Shown in pieces: positions 45,526 through 53,626 of a stretch of DNA of 64,000 nt. Source of the DNA: Bifidobacterium stellenboschense (GTDB taxonomy: Bacteria; Actinomycetota; Actinomycetes; Actinomycetales; Bifidobacteriaceae); assembly GCF_000741785.1 (NCBI RefSeq), contig NZ_JGZP01000006.1, forward strand, positions 23,987 through 87,986, read 5' to 3'. The notes under the pieces are model-generated. The model was given only the letters and a program-made list of their open reading frames with translations. It searched no databases and was not told the DNA's origin. The position numbers and the translations under genes were made by a program. How positions within the stretch are numbered: position 1 is the stretch's first letter; each line of letters begins with the position of its first letter.

Positions 45526-48393
45526 TCACTCGCCGCCCTCCGCGGCCCGCTTGCATTCGGACGAGAAGTCCTGGTGCTTCTGGAGCAGGTCGACGGTCAG
45601 CGGTTCGGGGAACGACTTGGAACGCTTGGAGGCGTTCGCCGGGGCCTTCTCGCCCTTGTAGAGCGGGGTCGGGTAGGTCTCGAGCAGCTCCTTGCGGCCC
45701 TTGTCGATGATGACGCCGGCCATCTTCTGCGCCTTGGGGTTGGTGGCGCGGCCCTTGTCGAGCACCGCCACCGACTCGGTCAGCGAATAGTTGCCTTCGG
45801 TCGGGTCCACGTAGTCGATCGGCAGGCCCTTCTTCTTGTCGGCGACCGCCTGGTGACGCAGGCCGAAGCCGATCGCTACCTCCTTGGCGCGTACCGACTT
45901 GAGCGGGCCGGAGCCGGACTGTTCGAGATGCGGGCCGGCGTTGCGGTAGATGTCCGTGAGGATCCTCTTGCCCTTCGCACCGGTGCCGTAGGCGTCGACG
46001 ATGGCCTGCACCATCAGCCAGCCGGTGGAGGAGCCCTCCATGTCCGGCACGGAGATCAGGCCCTTGTACTCGGGCTTGGCCAGATCGGCGTAGCTCTTCG
46101 GCTTCGGCACGTCCGCGGCCCTCAGGGCCTCGGTGTTGATGATGATCGCACCCTCCTGCGCGGTGGTGGGGGAGCGGTAGGCCGGGGCCTTCGAGTTCTC
46201 CGTGGTGCCGAGCAGCTGCGCGTGCACGTCCGTCAGGTCCGCGAACATGTGGTTGCGGTCCTGCGCGGAATCCACGTAGTAGGAGCTCATCGTCAGCATG
46301 TCCGCTTCGAGGGCCTTGCCTTTGGCCAGCATCTTGCCACCGAGCTCGGAGGTGCCGAACTCCTGGATGATGTACTGGTCCTTGTAGCCGTTGCGGTCGA
46401 GCGCGTGCTCGAAGGCGGTGACGGCCTCCTCATCGGCGTTCGTGTAGATGACGACCTTGCCGCCGGCAGCCGCCGCGGACGTGGAGATGGCGCCGAAGCC
46501 GACGAGCAGCGCCACGCACACCGCGGAGGCGATGCCGGTGAGCAGGCTGCGGTTCCTGCGGTTGCCGTTGTTCGGCAGCTGGAAGGTGGCGGCCGCCGCC
46601 GCGAGCTGGCGGCTCGGACGCACGGTGCTGAACGAGGCGGCGACCTGCGGGGTCTTCACGGCGGCCTTGGCCTTGCGGGCCTCCTTGGCGCGTTCGGCGG
46701 AACGGTCGCGGGTGAACAGGGCGATCAGGCCCTTGACCACGAGGTTGACGACGAGGATGAGCAGGGAGAGCACGAACACGTCGTCGAACTTGGCGATGTG
46801 CTGCAGGGCGGAGATCTTCGTCGTGATGACCTGCGTGCGGGCACCGGTCAGGAAGACGACGGCCGAGATGGTCACCATCGCGTTGACGAAGTAGTAGCCG
46901 AAGATCTGCAGCAGCGTCGGCCACGCGTTCGGCGTGACGACGCGCACCAGCGTCTTGATCCAGTTGTCGCCCATGAGTTTGGCGGTGGTCTCCCATCCGG
47001 CGTTCATCTTGGTGAGCGAATCCTTGATCATCTGGTACGGGGTGGCGAAGTAGTGCACGATGTTCGCGATGATGAGGATCCAGAACGTGTTCTGCAGCGG
47101 CGAGCCGGAGAACATGAACAGGAACGCGATGCCGAGCACCATGCCCGGGACGGTGTTGATGATCGCGGAGATCGCGTCCACCGAGCGGCGGGCCCACGCG
47201 GGCAGCTTCGAACGGGAGGTGACGAGGCCGGCGGCGTAGACGAACACGCATCCGAAGATGGCGGTCATCACGGCGACGTACAGCGAGTTGGTGAACACTT
47301 GCGTGAGCTGCGAATCGGTGAACAGGTTTGCGATGTGCGCGAATGTGAAGCCGAGATGATCCGGCCACTCCTGGACGAACGGGATGAGCAGGATCACGAG
47401 GAACACGGAGAGCGTGCACACGAGCGTGACGACCGACGCGATGCCGCAGATCCAGTCGCGCTTCTTCCCCTTGGGCAGGTCGATCTGGCTGATCTGCTTG
47501 TAGCGGATCGCGAAGCGTTCGAGCACCGTCATCAGGATGATCGAGATGATCGACGGGATGAGCATGAACACGGCGATCACGGCGCCGCGGTTGAAGTTCG
47601 GGATCGAGCCGAGCATCTGGTTGAACAGCGTCATGGCCAGCACGTCGTAGGTGCCGCCCACCGAGGTCGGGATGCCGTAGTCGGTGAATGCGAGGAAGAA
47701 CGACTGGATGAACGCGACGGCCAGCGTGCCGACCAGCGGGCGCAGCACGGTGTTGAGGAAGGTCGTCAGCGGGTTGTCGCCCATGATGTGCGAGACGATG
47801 ATGAACTTCTTGTCGACGAACTGGAAGCTGTTGTTGATGAGCAGGAAGCAGGTCGGCAGCGTGTAGATGACGTAGCCGATGAGCAGGCCGTTGAACCCGT
47901 AGATGTCGAACAGCGGGTGGCCGATGAGCTGCGTGATCAGTCCGTTCTTGCCGAACGAGTAGATGATCGCGAAGCCGTAGGTGATGGTCGGCAGCAGCAT
48001 CGGCAGCTGCGCGAGCAGGGCGACGGCCTTCTTGAATCCGCGCGGCACGTTCGTGCAGTTGATCGTGTAGCTCAGCAGGAAGGCGAGGATCACGGCGACG
48101 AGCGCGGAGACCGCGGCGACGGTCAGCGAGTTCGTGATCGACCGGGTGAATTCGGGCCGCGACAGGATCGTCGCGTAGTTGTCGAGCGTGGCCTCGCCGC
48201 CCGCGGTGGTGAAGGAGCGGATGATCACGAGGATCATCGGCACGACGAGGAAGCCGATGAAGCACACGGCGACGATCGCGAGCAGCGTCCACAGTTCGGT
48301 CTGCTTCGGCTTGGAGGGGCGCGCCTCGTAGTTGTGGATCTCGGGGCGGATGTTGGGCAGCTGTTTGCCCGCCTGGATGGATTCTACCGACAT
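45526..48393 (-). CDS. Phosphonate (2-AEP) ABC transporter: permease fused to its substrate-binding protein
   Basis: A single 955-residue frame. Residues ~35-290 and ~310-590 are two FbpB-like permease domains with about 12 helices. Coupling loops are IMGDNPLTTFLNTVLRP and LMGDNWIKTLVRVVTP. A basic, Ala-rich linker (~575-615) leads to an extra helix (LLTGIASAVCVALLVGFGAI). From ~640 to the end is an iron/2-AEP-type binding domain beginning GGKVVIYTNADEEAVTAFE, with MEGSSTGWLMVQA and AEVAIGF-like (KEVAIGFGLRHQ) landmarks. The last helix would place the binding domain outside. The ATG at 48393 follows the ATPase stop by 5 bases. In other bacteria these parts are separate genes (PhnS, PhnU, PhnV). 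2-AEP specificity is inferred from phnW and phnX downstream. Confidence 0.9.
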   Translation of the reverse strand: MSVESIQAGKQLPNIRPEIHNYEARPSKPKQTELWTLLAIVAVCFIGFLVVPMILVIIRSFTTAGGEATLDNYATILSRPEFTRSITNSLTVAAVSALVAVILAFLLSYTINCTNVPRGFKKAVALLAQLPMLLPTITYGFAIIYSFGKNGLITQLIGHPLFDIYGFNGLLIGYVIYTLPTCFLLINNSFQFVDKKFIIVSHIMGDNPLTTFLNTVLRPLVGTLAVAFIQSFFLAFTDYGIPTSVGGTYDVLAMTLFNQMLGSIPNFNRGAVIAVFMLIPSIISIILMTVLERFAIRYKQISQIDLPKGKKRDWICGIASVVTLVCTLSVFLVILLIPFVQEWPDHLGFTFAHIANLFTDSQLTQVFTNSLYVAVMTAIFGCVFVYAAGLVTSRSKLPAWARRSVDAISAIINTVPGMVLGIAFLFMFSGSPLQNTFWILIIANIVHYFATPYQMIKDSLTKMNAGWETTAKLMGDNWIKTLVRVVTPNAWPTLLQIFGYYFVNAMVTISAVVFLTGARTQVITTKISALQHIAKFDDVFVLSLLILVVNLVVKGLIALFTRDRSAERAKEARKAKAAVKTPQVAASFSTVRPSRQLAAAAATFQLPNNGNRRNRSLLTGIASAVCVALLVGFGAISTSAAAAGGKVVIYTNADEEAVTAFEHALDRNGYKDQYIIQEFGTSELGGKMLAKGKALEADMLTMSSYYVDSAQDRNHMFADLTDVHAQLLGTTENSKAPAYRSPTTAQEGAIIINTEALRAADVPKPKSYADLAKPEYKGLISVPDMEGSSTGWLMVQAIVDAYGTGAKGKRILTDIYRNAGPHLEQSGSGPLKSVRAKEVAIGFGLRHQAVADKKKGLPIDYVDPTEGNYSLTESVAVLDKGRATNPKAQKMAGVIIDKGRKELLETYPTPLYKGEKAPANASKRSKSFPEPLTVDLLQKHQDFSSECKRAAEGGE

Positions 48394-48398
48394 GGCGT

Positions 48399-49205
48399 TC
48401 AGTCCTCCTGGCCCGCGGCGGCGAGCTCGGCGTTGGCGTTCGCGGCCGTCTCGGCCTCGTCGCCCTCGTTGAACAGGGTGTAGATGTTGTTGCGCTTCAC
48501 CTCGAGCTGGTGGAGGATGAACTTGCGCACGAAGTCGGACGCCGGGTGCTCGATGATGTTCTCCGGGGAGTCGTACTGCGCCACCTTGCCGTGGTTGATG
48601 ATGAGGACCTTGTCGCTCATCGTGCAGGCCTCCTCCGGATCGTGGGTGACCATGATCGTGGTGAGGTCGTACTGCTCGACGATCTGCTTGATCTTCGCCT
48701 TGATGGACTCCTTGATCACGCCGTCCAGGGCGGACAGCGGCTCGTCGAGGAGCAGCAGCTTCGGCTTCATGACCAGCGTGCGGGCGAGCGCCACGCGCTG
48801 CTTCTGGCCGCCGGACAGCTCGTCGATGTGCTTGTTGAGGTGCTCCTCGAGGCCGAGCAGCGAGATCATCTCCTTGATCTCCTCCGGCGAGGAGATGCCC
48901 GGGTTGTTCCTCAGGCCGTAGGTGATGTTCTCGTAGGCGGTGAGGTTCGGGAACAGCGCGTAGTCCTGGAACACGATGTTGAAGCCGCGCTTCTCCATCG
49001 GCACGTGGGTGAGGTCCTCGCCGTTGTAGATCAGCTGGCCGCTGGTCGGCTCGGTGATGCCCAGGATGATGTTGAGCAGCGTGGTCTTGCCGCCACCGGA
49101 CGGGCCGAGGATCGACATGATCTTGCCGTTGTCCAGTTCGAGGCTGATGCCGTTCAGCACGTGGGTGTCGCCGAACGACTTGGTGATGTCCTTGAGTTCG
49201 AGCAT
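48399..49205 (-). CDS. Phosphonate (2-AEP) ABC transporter ATP-binding protein (PhnT-like)
   Basis: A 268-residue ATPase, first gene of the 2-AEP operon. Walker A is GPSGGGKT near residue 35, the Q-loop is VFQDYALFPNLTA, the signature is LSGGQKQRVALA, Walker B is LLLLDEPLSALD, and the H-loop is MVTHDPEEA. Unlike many PotA/FbpC-type ATPases of ~350 residues it has no long C-terminal regulatory (TOBE) domain. ATG 49205 is preceded by a GGAAGGCAG site. It pairs with the fused permease/binding protein. Confidence 0.93.
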   Translation of the reverse strand: MLELKDITKSFGDTHVLNGISLELDNGKIMSILGPSGGGKTTLLNIILGITEPTSGQLIYNGEDLTHVPMEKRGFNIVFQDYALFPNLTAYENITYGLRNNPGISSPEEIKEMISLLGLEEHLNKHIDELSGGQKQRVALARTLVMKPKLLLLDEPLSALDGVIKESIKAKIKQIVEQYDLTTIMVTHDPEEACTMSDKVLIINHGKVAQYDSPENIIEHPASDFVRKFILHQLEVKRNNIYTLFNEGDEAETAANANAELAAAGQED

Positions 49206-49750
49206 ATTTCGTCAACTGCCTTCCGATGCGGGGCCTCCCGTGCGGGAGGGCCGTTCGTGTGTGGCGCCGGGTTCCGGCGCCGGGTTCGGTATTCGGTTAT
49301 TCGCGGCCGGACTTCATGCCGCAGCAGCCCAACCATCCGCTGCAATTCCATGGTGGTGCCGTTCGCGGCCCCACGGGCGGGATGTGGGGGAAAGTTGCCT
49401 GAAACCATGGTGAACAGCAAGTGAAACTACGCCGGCCGCGTGTAGCCGCGTAGTTTTCGCCGCCCCGCCGTCCTCGGCGGGGTCGTGATGCGCCGAGGGG
49501 CCGTTCGCGCGCCGTGGCCGCGCCGGGGCGAGGGGATTGGGATGGAGTCGAGGGGTTGTTTTTCATCCGTCGTTCATAGAGGATTCACCATGCCTTGTTC
49601 CGAAAAGTCGGGAAGGAATGTCAGTCGCCAGTAGCGGTGAAGGGCAATATTGCGAAAAACGGTCGGAAAACAGCACGCCGTGACTACGTAACATGCCGGG
49701 GTTTCCGCTAGGATGCTTACGGTAAATCCCCTTGTTTCACGGAGGAATCG
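49206..49750. promoter_or_regulatory. Divergent control region between the phosphonate operon and the SLC13-like gene
   Basis: About 545 bases with no gene. AAACTACGC (49424-49432) and GCGTAGTTT (49448-49456) form a 9-bp inverted repeat, and CCCCGCCG (49463-49470) with CGGCGGGG (49475-49482) a tight hairpin with a TCCT loop. The part from 49600 to 49720 is less GC-rich and probably holds the plus-strand promoter. No Pho-box-like direct repeat was recognised. Confidence 0.5.
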
Positions 49751-50947
49751 ATGCGGCGCTGGCTGGTCGGACTGTTGAAAAGCGAGACGATCCTGATCGT
49801 CGCCACGGTACTCGCGCTGATCTCGTGCTTCATCGTCCCGCCGGACGCCGATTACAAGGACTACGTGCATATGAGCACGATCAGCCAGCTCGTGTGCCTC
49901 ATGCTCGTCGTGTGCGGCCTGCAGCGCATCGGCGTCTTCCGCATCATCGGCTCGCGTCTGCTGCACCATGTGCGCACCGCGAGGGGCCTCGTGCTCACGC
50001 TCATCTCGCTCACGTTCTTCTCGGCGATGCTCATCACCAACGACGTGGCGCTGGTCACGTTCATCCCGTTCGCGATCTCCGTGCTCGTCATGGCGCACAT
50101 GGAGGAGCATGCGGTGCTCGTCGGCACGCTGATGACGATCGGCGCGAACGTGGGCAGCATGCTCACGCCGATCGGCAACGCGCACAACCTGTACCTCAAG
50201 GCGCTCACCGGCATGCCGTCGATGGAGATGATCGGCATCATGGCGCCGTATTCGGCGACCGCGGCCGTGCTGCTCGTCGTCATCACCTGCGTGGTGTTCG
50301 GCTCCAAGCCGGTCTCCGAGTTCCGGTCGTTGGACGGCGCGGGCATCGAACAGGGGGTGCTCGCCCCGGAGAGCGGCAAGCCGCGCCCCGACGAGATCCG
50401 CATCACCGGCTACGGAGCCGGCTACGGCGGTTGGCGCACCGTCGTGTACGCGCTGCTGTTCGTGGTCTGCCTGCTCGCGGTGAGCGACTTCCTGCCGTTG
50501 TGGCTCATGTGCGTGATCGTGTTCGCCGCGTTCCTCGTGTGCGACCGCAAGGTGTTCCGCAACGTGGATTGGGGCCTGCCGCTCACGTTCACCATGTTCT
50601 TCATTTTCATCGGCAACATGAAGCGCGTGCCCGAATTCTACGAGCTCGCCGCCTCCCTGGTGGACGCGCATCCGCTCGAGGTGTCGGTCGGCTCCAGCCA
50701 GCTCATCAGCAACGTGCCCACCACGATCCTGCTGTCCGGCTTCACCGAGCAGTGGCGCCCGCTCATCATCGGCACGAACCTGGGCGGCATGGGCACGCTC
50801 ATCGCCTCGATGGCCTCGCTGATCGGCTACAAGAACGTCGTGCGCAAGTACCCGGACCGCAAGGGCCGTTATCTCGCCGTCTACTCCGCCGTCAACGTCC
50901 TCTTCCTCATCGTCCTCGTCGGGCTTTCCTGGATCATCGAGCCGTGA
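49751..50947 (+). CDS. SLC13/ArsB/CitMHS-superfamily transporter
   Basis: A 398-residue polytopic protein with about ten helices, of the ion-transporter superfamily that includes ArsB, NhaD and citrate/dicarboxylate carriers. Landmarks are TFFSAMLITNDVALVTFIPF near residue 88 (the first re-entrant/Asn-Asp motif), GANVGSMLTPIGNAHNLYLK near 133, and the matching second-half NVPTTILLSGF and GTNLGGMGTLIASMASLIGY near 320-350. The two repeated halves support the family; the substrate is not clear. The site CACGGAGGAATCG precedes the ATG. Confidence 0.88.
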   Translation: MRRWLVGLLKSETILIVATVLALISCFIVPPDADYKDYVHMSTISQLVCLMLVVCGLQRIGVFRIIGSRLLHHVRTARGLVLTLISLTFFSAMLITNDVALVTFIPFAISVLVMAHMEEHAVLVGTLMTIGANVGSMLTPIGNAHNLYLKALTGMPSMEMIGIMAPYSATAAVLLVVITCVVFGSKPVSEFRSLDGAGIEQGVLAPESGKPRPDEIRITGYGAGYGGWRTVVYALLFVVCLLAVSDFLPLWLMCVIVFAAFLVCDRKVFRNVDWGLPLTFTMFFIFIGNMKRVPEFYELAASLVDAHPLEVSVGSSQLISNVPTTILLSGFTEQWRPLIIGTNLGGMGTLIASMASLIGYKNVVRKYPDRKGRYLAVYSAVNVLFLIVLVGLSWIIEP

Positions 50948-51052
50948 CCGGCGCCGGCCGGCGGGAACGCCCGTCGTCGTGGTGTAACGTTTATATGGCT
51001 GGTTCGCGTCGATTAGCGAACGATTCGATTGGCCGGAACGGGGAGTATCGCC

Positions 51053-52057
51053 ATGGCTACATTGCGTGACGTCGCCAAGGAGGCGGGGGTGTCCGTCGCC
51101 ACCGCGTCGGTGGTGCTTCGCGGCGAACCGGGGTTCAAGCCGGCGACGCGTGAGCGGATCCTCAAGGCCGCCGAGAAAGTGCATTACACGGCGAACCTGT
51201 CCGCCCGTTTTCTCAAGCAGGGCAGCAGCGGCATCATCGCGTTCGTCGTCCCCGAATTGGGGAACCCGTATTTCTCCGATCTGGCGTCGGCCATTTCCCG
51301 GGAGGCGGCCAAGGTCGGCTATCAGGTCATCGTGGTGCAGACGAACGCCTCGCCCGAAGCCGAGCGTGATTCGCTCAAACGCGTCAGCACGCCGATGTGC
51401 GACGGATTGATCGTCAATCTGCACAACATTCCGGAGAACGGGCTTCGGGCCCTGATCGGGGACCATCCCGCGGTGCTGTTCGAGGATTACGCGGAGCACC
51501 CCCGCTACGACAATGTGGCGCTGCCTTTGGAGGCGTCGTTCCGGGCGGCGTTCTCCTATCTGAAGTCGCGTGGGTACGAACACGCGGCGATCGCCGGTGG
51601 CCGACGGTTCGCCTCCGGGGAATTCGGACAGGAGGGCCGCAACACCGGTTCGCATCTTGCGGTCCGGGCGATGATCGACGCCGGTCTCGGCTCGGAAAGC
51701 GACACGATTCCATGCGAGTGGACGGTGGAGGGTGGGGCCAAGGCCGCTTCGACACTCGTCCAGGCGGACTTGGGGTACGACGTCGTCTTCTGCATGAACG
51801 ACCTCATCGCCTTCGGTCTGATGCGCGGCATGAGGGAGATGGGCATCCGCGTGCCCGAGGACAAGGCGGTGTTCGGGTTCGACGGTGTGAGTCCCGCCGC
51901 GTACTGTGCGCCGTTGCTGAGCACGATGGCCATTGATTTCGATGATATGGCCAAGCAGGCCGTGTCGATGCTGGTCGAGCGTATCCGGGGCGGGGAATCC
52001 ATCGAACCGCGTAGGCGCATCGCCGGGTTCTCCCTGGTCCGCGGCGAATCGGCCTGA
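51053..52057 (+). CDS. LacI-family transcriptional regulator of the adjacent glycoside locus
   Basis: A 334-residue regulator. The HTH and hinge are at residues 2-58 (TLRDVAKEAGVSVATASVVLRGE ... YTANLSARFLK), and the sugar-binding core follows (IIAFVVPELGNPYFSDLA). The motif usually ending in VSRVLNG reads ASVVLRG here, so operator choice may be slightly unusual. ATG 51053 has GGGGAG about 8 bases upstream. An inverted repeat GTTCGC/GCGAAC lies at 51002-51021 in its own promoter. It probably also controls the MFS and glycosidase genes through the AACGTT boxes at 52144-52284. Confidence 0.93.
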   Translation: MATLRDVAKEAGVSVATASVVLRGEPGFKPATRERILKAAEKVHYTANLSARFLKQGSSGIIAFVVPELGNPYFSDLASAISREAAKVGYQVIVVQTNASPEAERDSLKRVSTPMCDGLIVNLHNIPENGLRALIGDHPAVLFEDYAEHPRYDNVALPLEASFRAAFSYLKSRGYEHAAIAGGRRFASGEFGQEGRNTGSHLAVRAMIDAGLGSESDTIPCEWTVEGGAKAASTLVQADLGYDVVFCMNDLIAFGLMRGMREMGIRVPEDKAVFGFDGVSPAAYCAPLLSTMAIDFDDMAKQAVSMLVERIRGGESIEPRRRIAGFSLVRGESA

Positions 52058-52143
52058 CGGGCGTCTCCCGCGTGCCCGGGGTCTCCCGTGTTCCATCTGT
52101 TCCATGGATGGCCTCTTGGTGCCCTTTTGCCGTACCTCTTGAG

Positions 52144-52284
52144 TGAAACGTTTATCGTCAAACCTCAACAAGAACGTTTCAACACGCCGGTGGCAGAAAA
52201 ACATATACCGGCATAATACGTTGGAAAATAGCCATTCAACAACATCCAAGCGTGTGGTCAAATGTAAAGGTTAAACGTTCTTGT
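52144..52284 (+). promoter_or_regulatory. Three AACGTT-centred operators upstream of the MFS/glycosidase genes
   Basis: TGAAACGTTTATCG (52144-52157), CAAGAACGTTTCAAC (52169-52183) and GGTTAAACGTTCTTG (52269-52283). The third is nearly the reverse complement of the second. Each is centred on AACGTT, as LacI-type sites are on a CG dyad. The third overlaps a possible -35 (TTAAAC, 52271-52276) with TATGCT at 52295-52300 as -10, so repression is likely, and looping between sites ~100 bp apart is possible. Confidence 0.7.
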
Positions 52285-52390
52285 AAATTCATGTTATGCT
52301 GAATGCGACAACGGAAACGGCGGGAGCGATGTCCAGCGATGGGCACCGCCGTCCGTCTCCATGTGGAATCCCGAATCCAAAGGAACAACC

Positions 52391-53605
52391 ATGACAAAGG
52401 AAGTCAAGAAATACGGTCTCACCGTGCAGCTGGCCGTGCTGGCGGTATCGCTGCTGCTCACCAGCTCCAACATCATCAACGGCATCCTGCCGCAGATCCG
52501 CGATGGTCTTCATGTGTCCAACGCGGCCGCCGAACTGCTGTCCACCACGCCGTCGCTCACCGCGCTGATCACGCTGCTGCTCAGTCCTGCGATGGCCAGG
52601 TTCTTCGGTCTGAAGAACGTGATCGGTCTCGGCGTCGCCCTCGTCGGCGTCTCCGGAGTGGTGCCGATGTTCGTCAGCGACTACACCGTGATTCTCATCT
52701 CGCGCATCGTGCTCGGCCTGGGACTCGGCTGCTACAACTCGCTGGCCGTCGCCATCATCCAGGTGATGTGGTCCGGCGATACCCGTTCCACACTGCTGGG
52801 CATCCGCGGCGCGTTCGAGAACATCGGCCAGATGATTCTCACCGCGCTGGTCGGCGTGCTGGCCTCCTCGTTCGGCTGGCAGGGCTCCTTCTCCGCCTAC
52901 ATCCTCTCGTTCGCGGCACTCGCATGGTTCTGGATCGTCGTCCCGGACGTCAAGCTCGTCGACGACAAGTCCGATGACGAGGATGTCGCCGAAGGCGGCG
53001 ATGTGTTCGCCGAGAAATCGAATTACGCGATTCTCGTCCTGTTCGCGCTGTTCGCCGCCGGTTATCTGATCGCCATGCAGTCCGGCTTCGTGCGCTGGGC
53101 TGCCGTCACGCAGGAGGCGCTGGGCGCCGACTTCAACACATCCACCGTCATGTCCATCGGCGTGGCCGCAGGCATCGTCTCCGGCTTCGGATTCGGCGCG
53201 CTCAACAAATTCCTCGGCGACATGAACACCTTGTACCTGGGCATCGCCATCGAGGCGCTGGGCTGCTTCCTCCTGTACTTCGCGAACGGCAGCTGGCCGA
53301 TGCTCGTCGCCTCGATCATCTGCTTCTACGTGCCCGGACCGATCCTCGGACCGTGGCTGTTCAACCAGCTGCCGAAGTACGCGACCAAGTCCCAGCAGGC
53401 GTTCTGGTCCACCGCCATCATGATCGGCTTCCACGTGGGCATCTTCCTCGCCCCGCTCGCCATGACCGCCGTCGAGGCGATTCTCGGAAGCTCCGATCTG
53501 GCCGTCTCCTTCCTGCCGTTCGGCATCGCGCTGCTGCTCGTCATCGTCGGCGTGTTCGCCTACACCCACCTGAACCGCGCCCGCAACGGCGCCGAGAAGG
53601 CCTGA
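52391..53605 (+). CDS. Major facilitator superfamily sugar transporter
   Basis: A 404-residue transporter with 12 helices in two halves separated by an acidic cytoplasmic loop (LVDDKSDDEDVAEGGDVF near residue 195). The first-half motif A-like loop is MARFFGLKNVIGLG. A basic, short N-terminus precedes helix 1. The neighbours, a LacI regulator before and a glycosidase 21 bases after, indicate uptake of a glycoside that the glycosidase then splits. No specific sugar can be assigned from sequence. Confidence 0.9.
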   Translation: MTKEVKKYGLTVQLAVLAVSLLLTSSNIINGILPQIRDGLHVSNAAAELLSTTPSLTALITLLLSPAMARFFGLKNVIGLGVALVGVSGVVPMFVSDYTVILISRIVLGLGLGCYNSLAVAIIQVMWSGDTRSTLLGIRGAFENIGQMILTALVGVLASSFGWQGSFSAYILSFAALAWFWIVVPDVKLVDDKSDDEDVAEGGDVFAEKSNYAILVLFALFAAGYLIAMQSGFVRWAAVTQEALGADFNTSTVMSIGVAAGIVSGFGFGALNKFLGDMNTLYLGIAIEALGCFLLYFANGSWPMLVASIICFYVPGPILGPWLFNQLPKYATKSQQAFWSTAIMIGFHVGIFLAPLAMTAVEAILGSSDLAVSFLPFGIALLLVIVGVFAYTHLNRARNGAEKA

Positions 53606-53626
53606 ACGAACGGAAAGGAGCCGACC

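Noticed and set aside
45574..48483. Open frame of 969 residues on the plus strand opposite the phosphonate transporter
   Set aside because: Composition is dominated by Arg, Asp, Glu, Val and Gly with no domain, as expected for the antisense of a high-GC membrane gene.
49574..52261. Open frame of 895 residues on the minus strand opposite the SLC13-like and LacI genes
   Set aside because: The plus strand has two well-recognised families here; the minus frame has no recognisable domain.
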